From Bradyrhizobium jicamae (GTDB lineage: Bacteria > Pseudomonadota > Alphaproteobacteria > Rhizobiales > Xanthobacteraceae), in contig NZ_JAFCJX010000001.1 in NCBI RefSeq assembly GCF_018130695.1, forward strand, positions 496,001 through 560,000: a stretch of 64,000 nt of DNA, in the 5' to 3' direction. Shown here one piece after another: positions 62,712 to 64,000 of the stretch. The position numbers and the translations under genes were made by a program. Every line of letters starts with the position of its first letter. Position 1 is the first letter of the stretch. The notes beneath the pieces were generated by a model. That model was not told the origin of the DNA, made no database searches, and saw only the letters and a program-made list of their open reading frames with translations.

Positions 62712-63494
62712 TCAGCGTTTGTTGCGCGCCAGCAGGGCGCGGAAATCGTTGCGCGCCATGTCGCTGGCGCGCTTGAAGCTCGGGCCGCGGCTCGGCTCGG
62801 TGCCGTTGATGGCGCGCAGCTGCACCCACATCTCGGCGCTCTTCAGCGCCACCGCCGCGCAATTCACCACCGGCGCATGGCCGACCTTCAGGCCGCGCTC
62901 GCGCCCGAGCAGCAGGCCCGGCAGCACGCCGGCCGGGATCACGACGTCGGCGCCCTTCTCCACCAGCGGCTGCGCGCAACTGACAAAATCCTTCACCATG
63001 CGCGCATGCGCATCCTGATTGCCGGCAAACGCGTCGGCAAAGTCCTCCGGCTTGCAGCCGAGGCCGGTGATGTGAACAACGCGATCGCCGAGGCCGTAAC
63101 GGTCGGCCTGCTCGTAGTGCCAGACCTCGAAGCAGGGATCGAGCGTAACCAGGCCCAGGCGCCGGCCGAGCTGCGAAGCCGCCAGCATCGTGGATTCGCC
63201 CGCGCCGATCACGGGAATGTCGAGCGCCGAGCGCAGCTCATAGAGTCCGGGATCCTGGAAGTGTCCCATGACGAAGGCGTCGAAGCCGTTTTCCTCGGCG
63301 GCGATGCCATTGTCGATCGCCTGCACCGCGCAACGGAATTCGGCGAGCCGCCCGAACTCGCGATCCGGCGGCGAGATGCCTTCGACGTGCACGGTCGTGC
63401 CCGGCGCTGCGATGCCGTTGAGATACTCGGCAAGCCGCGCCATGTACGGCGCGTTCACGCTCGCGTCGACAAAGCTTTGCCAGAAGATGCGCAT
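62712..63494 (-). CDS. Asp/Glu/hydantoin racemase family protein
   Basis: 260 residues. The paired-cysteine alpha/beta fold of the racemase superfamily: FDAFVMGHFQDPGLYELR and DIPVIGAGESTMLAASQLG in the first half, KGADVVIPAGVLPGLLLG and PVVNCAAVALKSAEMWV in the second (the last holding one Cys; the first-half position is Gly/His rather than Cys). First gene of the minus-strand operon with site D 44-67 bases upstream. It may be a maleate-isomerase-like or racemase activity; not decidable here. Confidence 0.88.
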   Translation of the reverse strand: MRIFWQSFVDASVNAPYMARLAEYLNGIAAPGTTVHVEGISPPDREFGRLAEFRCAVQAIDNGIAAEENGFDAFVMGHFQDPGLYELRSALDIPVIGAGESTMLAASQLGRRLGLVTLDPCFEVWHYEQADRYGLGDRVVHITGLGCKPEDFADAFAGNQDAHARMVKDFVSCAQPLVEKGADVVIPAGVLPGLLLGRERGLKVGHAPVVNCAAVALKSAEMWVQLRAINGTEPSRGPSFKRASDMARNDFRALLARNKR

Positions 63495-63537
63495 CGTCCC
63501 GCTCCTGCAACAATCATGGGAGATCGCCGGTGGACGA

Positions 63538-63561
63538 ATATATTTCAACCATAAACTAATT
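63538..63561. promoter_or_regulatory. 24-bp palindromic MarR site D
   Basis: ATATATTTCA, ACCA, TAAACTAATT. The right half matches perfectly and the left half at 6 of 9 positions. Control site of the operon that starts at 63494. Confidence 0.65.
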
Positions 63562-63729
63562 CACGCGTCAAATGCGCACACGCTGTGCCGCTTTCGGCGG
63601 ACCGCGGCCAACCGCCAGCCCGGCCTTTTCCGTCCATCCAATGAGTCGATTTCGGGCAGAAGGCCGCCCCGATCTATGGAAATGAATATTTTTCGGATGG
63701 CCCCGTCACACGGTTGACGCACGCCCCGG

Positions 63730-63753
63730 AAATACTTTAGGCTTTAAATAATT
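63730..63753. promoter_or_regulatory. 24-bp palindromic MarR site E
   Basis: AAATACTTTA, GGCT, TTAAATAATT: two mismatches to the shared pattern. It is 170 bases from site D and faces sequence to its right in which I recognise no gene; it may serve a promoter reaching past the window edge. Confidence 0.6.
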
Positions 63754-64000
63754 CCGCAGAGGCATCAGCCCGCGGGTTTGTGACGACGACGTTGCAAGGC
63801 ACTTGGGATGGTTACGATCGTGTGGACAGTCATCGTGCCGGACGCGCCCCTTGCCGCGCATCGCATCGCTGTCGTGCCTGTTTTTCCAGACATTGCCGCC
63901 GCGCGCGGCACCGGTCGGCGGCGCCATGGCTGCTGACCCCCTACGAAGCGGATTCCCCTTTGTAGCACCGCGCTTTGCGCGGGGTCGCACGCTCCCTGAT
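63754..64000. other. window end, no recognised gene
   Basis: A 42-codon plus-strand frame (63808-63936) and a 94-codon minus-strand frame (63706-63990) exist but neither resembles a known family, and the latter crosses site E. Between sites D and E (63562-63729) nothing is seen either. Confidence 0.4.

Noticed and set aside
63706-63990. 94-codon minus-strand frame at the right edge
   Set aside because: It spans the 24-bp regulatory site E and has no hydrophobic core or motif; probably not coding.

Overview
The window is chromosomal DNA of a GC-rich alphaproteobacterium of the Bradyrhizobium type. The evidence is an Omp2-like porin with a typical Bradyrhizobiaceae N-terminus, several dispersed repeats characteristic of that group, GC-ending codons throughout, and a very high density of catabolic and uptake operons. 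No transposase, integrase, tRNA, rRNA or CRISPR array was seen. Nearly all of the sequence is made of solute-uptake plus catabolic units, each with its own regulator.
Layout. 1-4423 (minus): a SorC-type regulator followed by a carbohydrate ABC transporter whose ATPase runs off the left edge. 4626-7804 (plus): FGGY sugar kinase, HAD phosphatase and class II aldolase, divergent from the regulator across phased TTGCAA sites. 7801-15670 (minus): a sorbitol-dehydrogenase-like enzyme, a second SorC regulator, and ugpB-ugpA-ugpE-GDPD-phoD for glycerol-phosphate diesters; a near-identical 29-bp palindromic element precedes both ugpB and the dehydrogenase. 16116-18747: porin, a candidate small RNA able to pair with the porin ribosome-binding site, and a MarR regulator. 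18898-23603: a degenerate alpha/beta hydrolase, an L,D-transpeptidase, a membrane protein and a block of dispersed repeats.
23604-45589 (plus) is the most unusual region: about 22 kb of closely spaced, often overlapping co-directional genes. They encode a branched-chain-amino-acid-type ABC importer with an AraC regulator inside it, a LivF ATPase fused to a UPF0261/Tm-1-like domain, a TIM-barrel protein matching the other half of plant Tm-1, a 965-residue SPFH protein with a 44-residue hendecad repeat, two START-like proteins, a molybdenum hydroxylase whose catalytic subunit is split in two, MoxR and VWA maturation factors, and four or five hydrolases including an SMP-30/cysteine-hydrolase fusion. 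My inference is that it imports and degrades a (hetero)cyclic compound at a membrane-associated complex.
45596-54114: a LacI regulator with a deacetylase, divergent from a TRAP transporter, VOC protein, RuBisCO-like protein and DUF1537 kinase; this resembles published apionate-type acid-sugar pathways. 54116-63494: a CoA-linked catabolic set (acyl-CoA dehydrogenase, CoA ligase, thiolase-like protein, DUF35-SDR fusion, cyclase, ABC binding protein, Ohr, racemase) tied together by five copies of a 24-bp palindrome, one of them in front of the local MarR gene.
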